A DNA stretch of 5,563 nt from Planococcaceae bacterium UBA3378 (GTDB lineage Bacteria; Bacillota; Bacilli; Bacillales_A; Planococcaceae): NCBI GenBank assembly GCA_002359075.1, contig DEQA01000274.1:581-6143 (forward strand), read 5' to 3'. The position numbers and the translations under genes are program-made. The notes below the pieces were generated by a model. It searched no databases, was not told the origin of the DNA, and saw only the letters and a list, made by a program, of their open reading frames with translations. This document shows, piece after piece, positions 5,540-5,563 of this stretch. Within the stretch, counting starts at the first letter, position 1. Every line of letters begins with the position of its first letter.

Positions 5540-5563
5540 GTCGCCAAGAGATGACGCGACATT
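5540..5563 (+). other. Start of a probable rRNA operon leader, with small inverted repeat
   Basis: The predicted transcript begins GTCGC (5540-5544), which pairs with GCGAC (5556-5560) around an 11-base loop. A GTCGC-containing start resembles Bacillales rrn leaders. Only 24 bases are visible before the window ends, so the identity rests on the promoter and synteny. Confidence 0.4.

Overview
The window reads as chromosomal DNA from an endospore-forming Bacillales Firmicute. Planococcaceae such as Sporosarcina or Lysinibacillus is plausible, but the genus cannot be fixed from the sequence alone. The gene order cwlD - salA - gerD (reverse) - kbaA - pdaB-like (reverse) - rRNA-type promoter matches the well-known Bacillus subtilis arrangement cwlD-salA-gerD-kbaA-pdaB-rrn near the replication origin. 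AT-rich intergenic DNA, strong Shine-Dalgarno sequences and frequent GTG starts fit the same group.

Layout: 1-1245 is the 3' part of a type-1 ABC exporter half-transporter cut by the window edge. It has no terminator and is followed 51 bp later by cwlD (1297-2010), a spore-cortex amidase. salA (2080-3144), a Mrp/ApbC-type ATPase regulator, follows and ends in a strong terminator (3188-3236). gerD (3331-3945, reverse) encodes a germination lipoprotein. It is divergent from kbaA (4091-4765), a membrane protein of the KinB sporulation pathway. kbaA and a reverse-strand gene (4798-5430) converge on one bidirectional terminator that contains both stop codons. That last gene sits where pdaB lies in B. 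subtilis and keeps a NodB-like layout, but it has lost the catalytic motifs. The final ~60 bp hold a strong SigA promoter and leader start typical of a ribosomal RNA operon, whose genes lie beyond the right edge.

Biologically the cluster spans the spore cycle: entry into sporulation (KbaA), cortex modification (CwlD, and PdaB-type proteins in relatives), germination (GerD) and transition-state regulation (SalA). No novel multi-gene system is seen. The most interesting signals are regulatory or evolutionary: overlapping divergent promoters (putative SigE for the pdaB-like gene and SigA for rRNA), an RNA hairpin that buries the cwlD ribosome-binding site on read-through transcripts, a catalytically dead PdaB-like protein, and a SalA protein with no cysteine.
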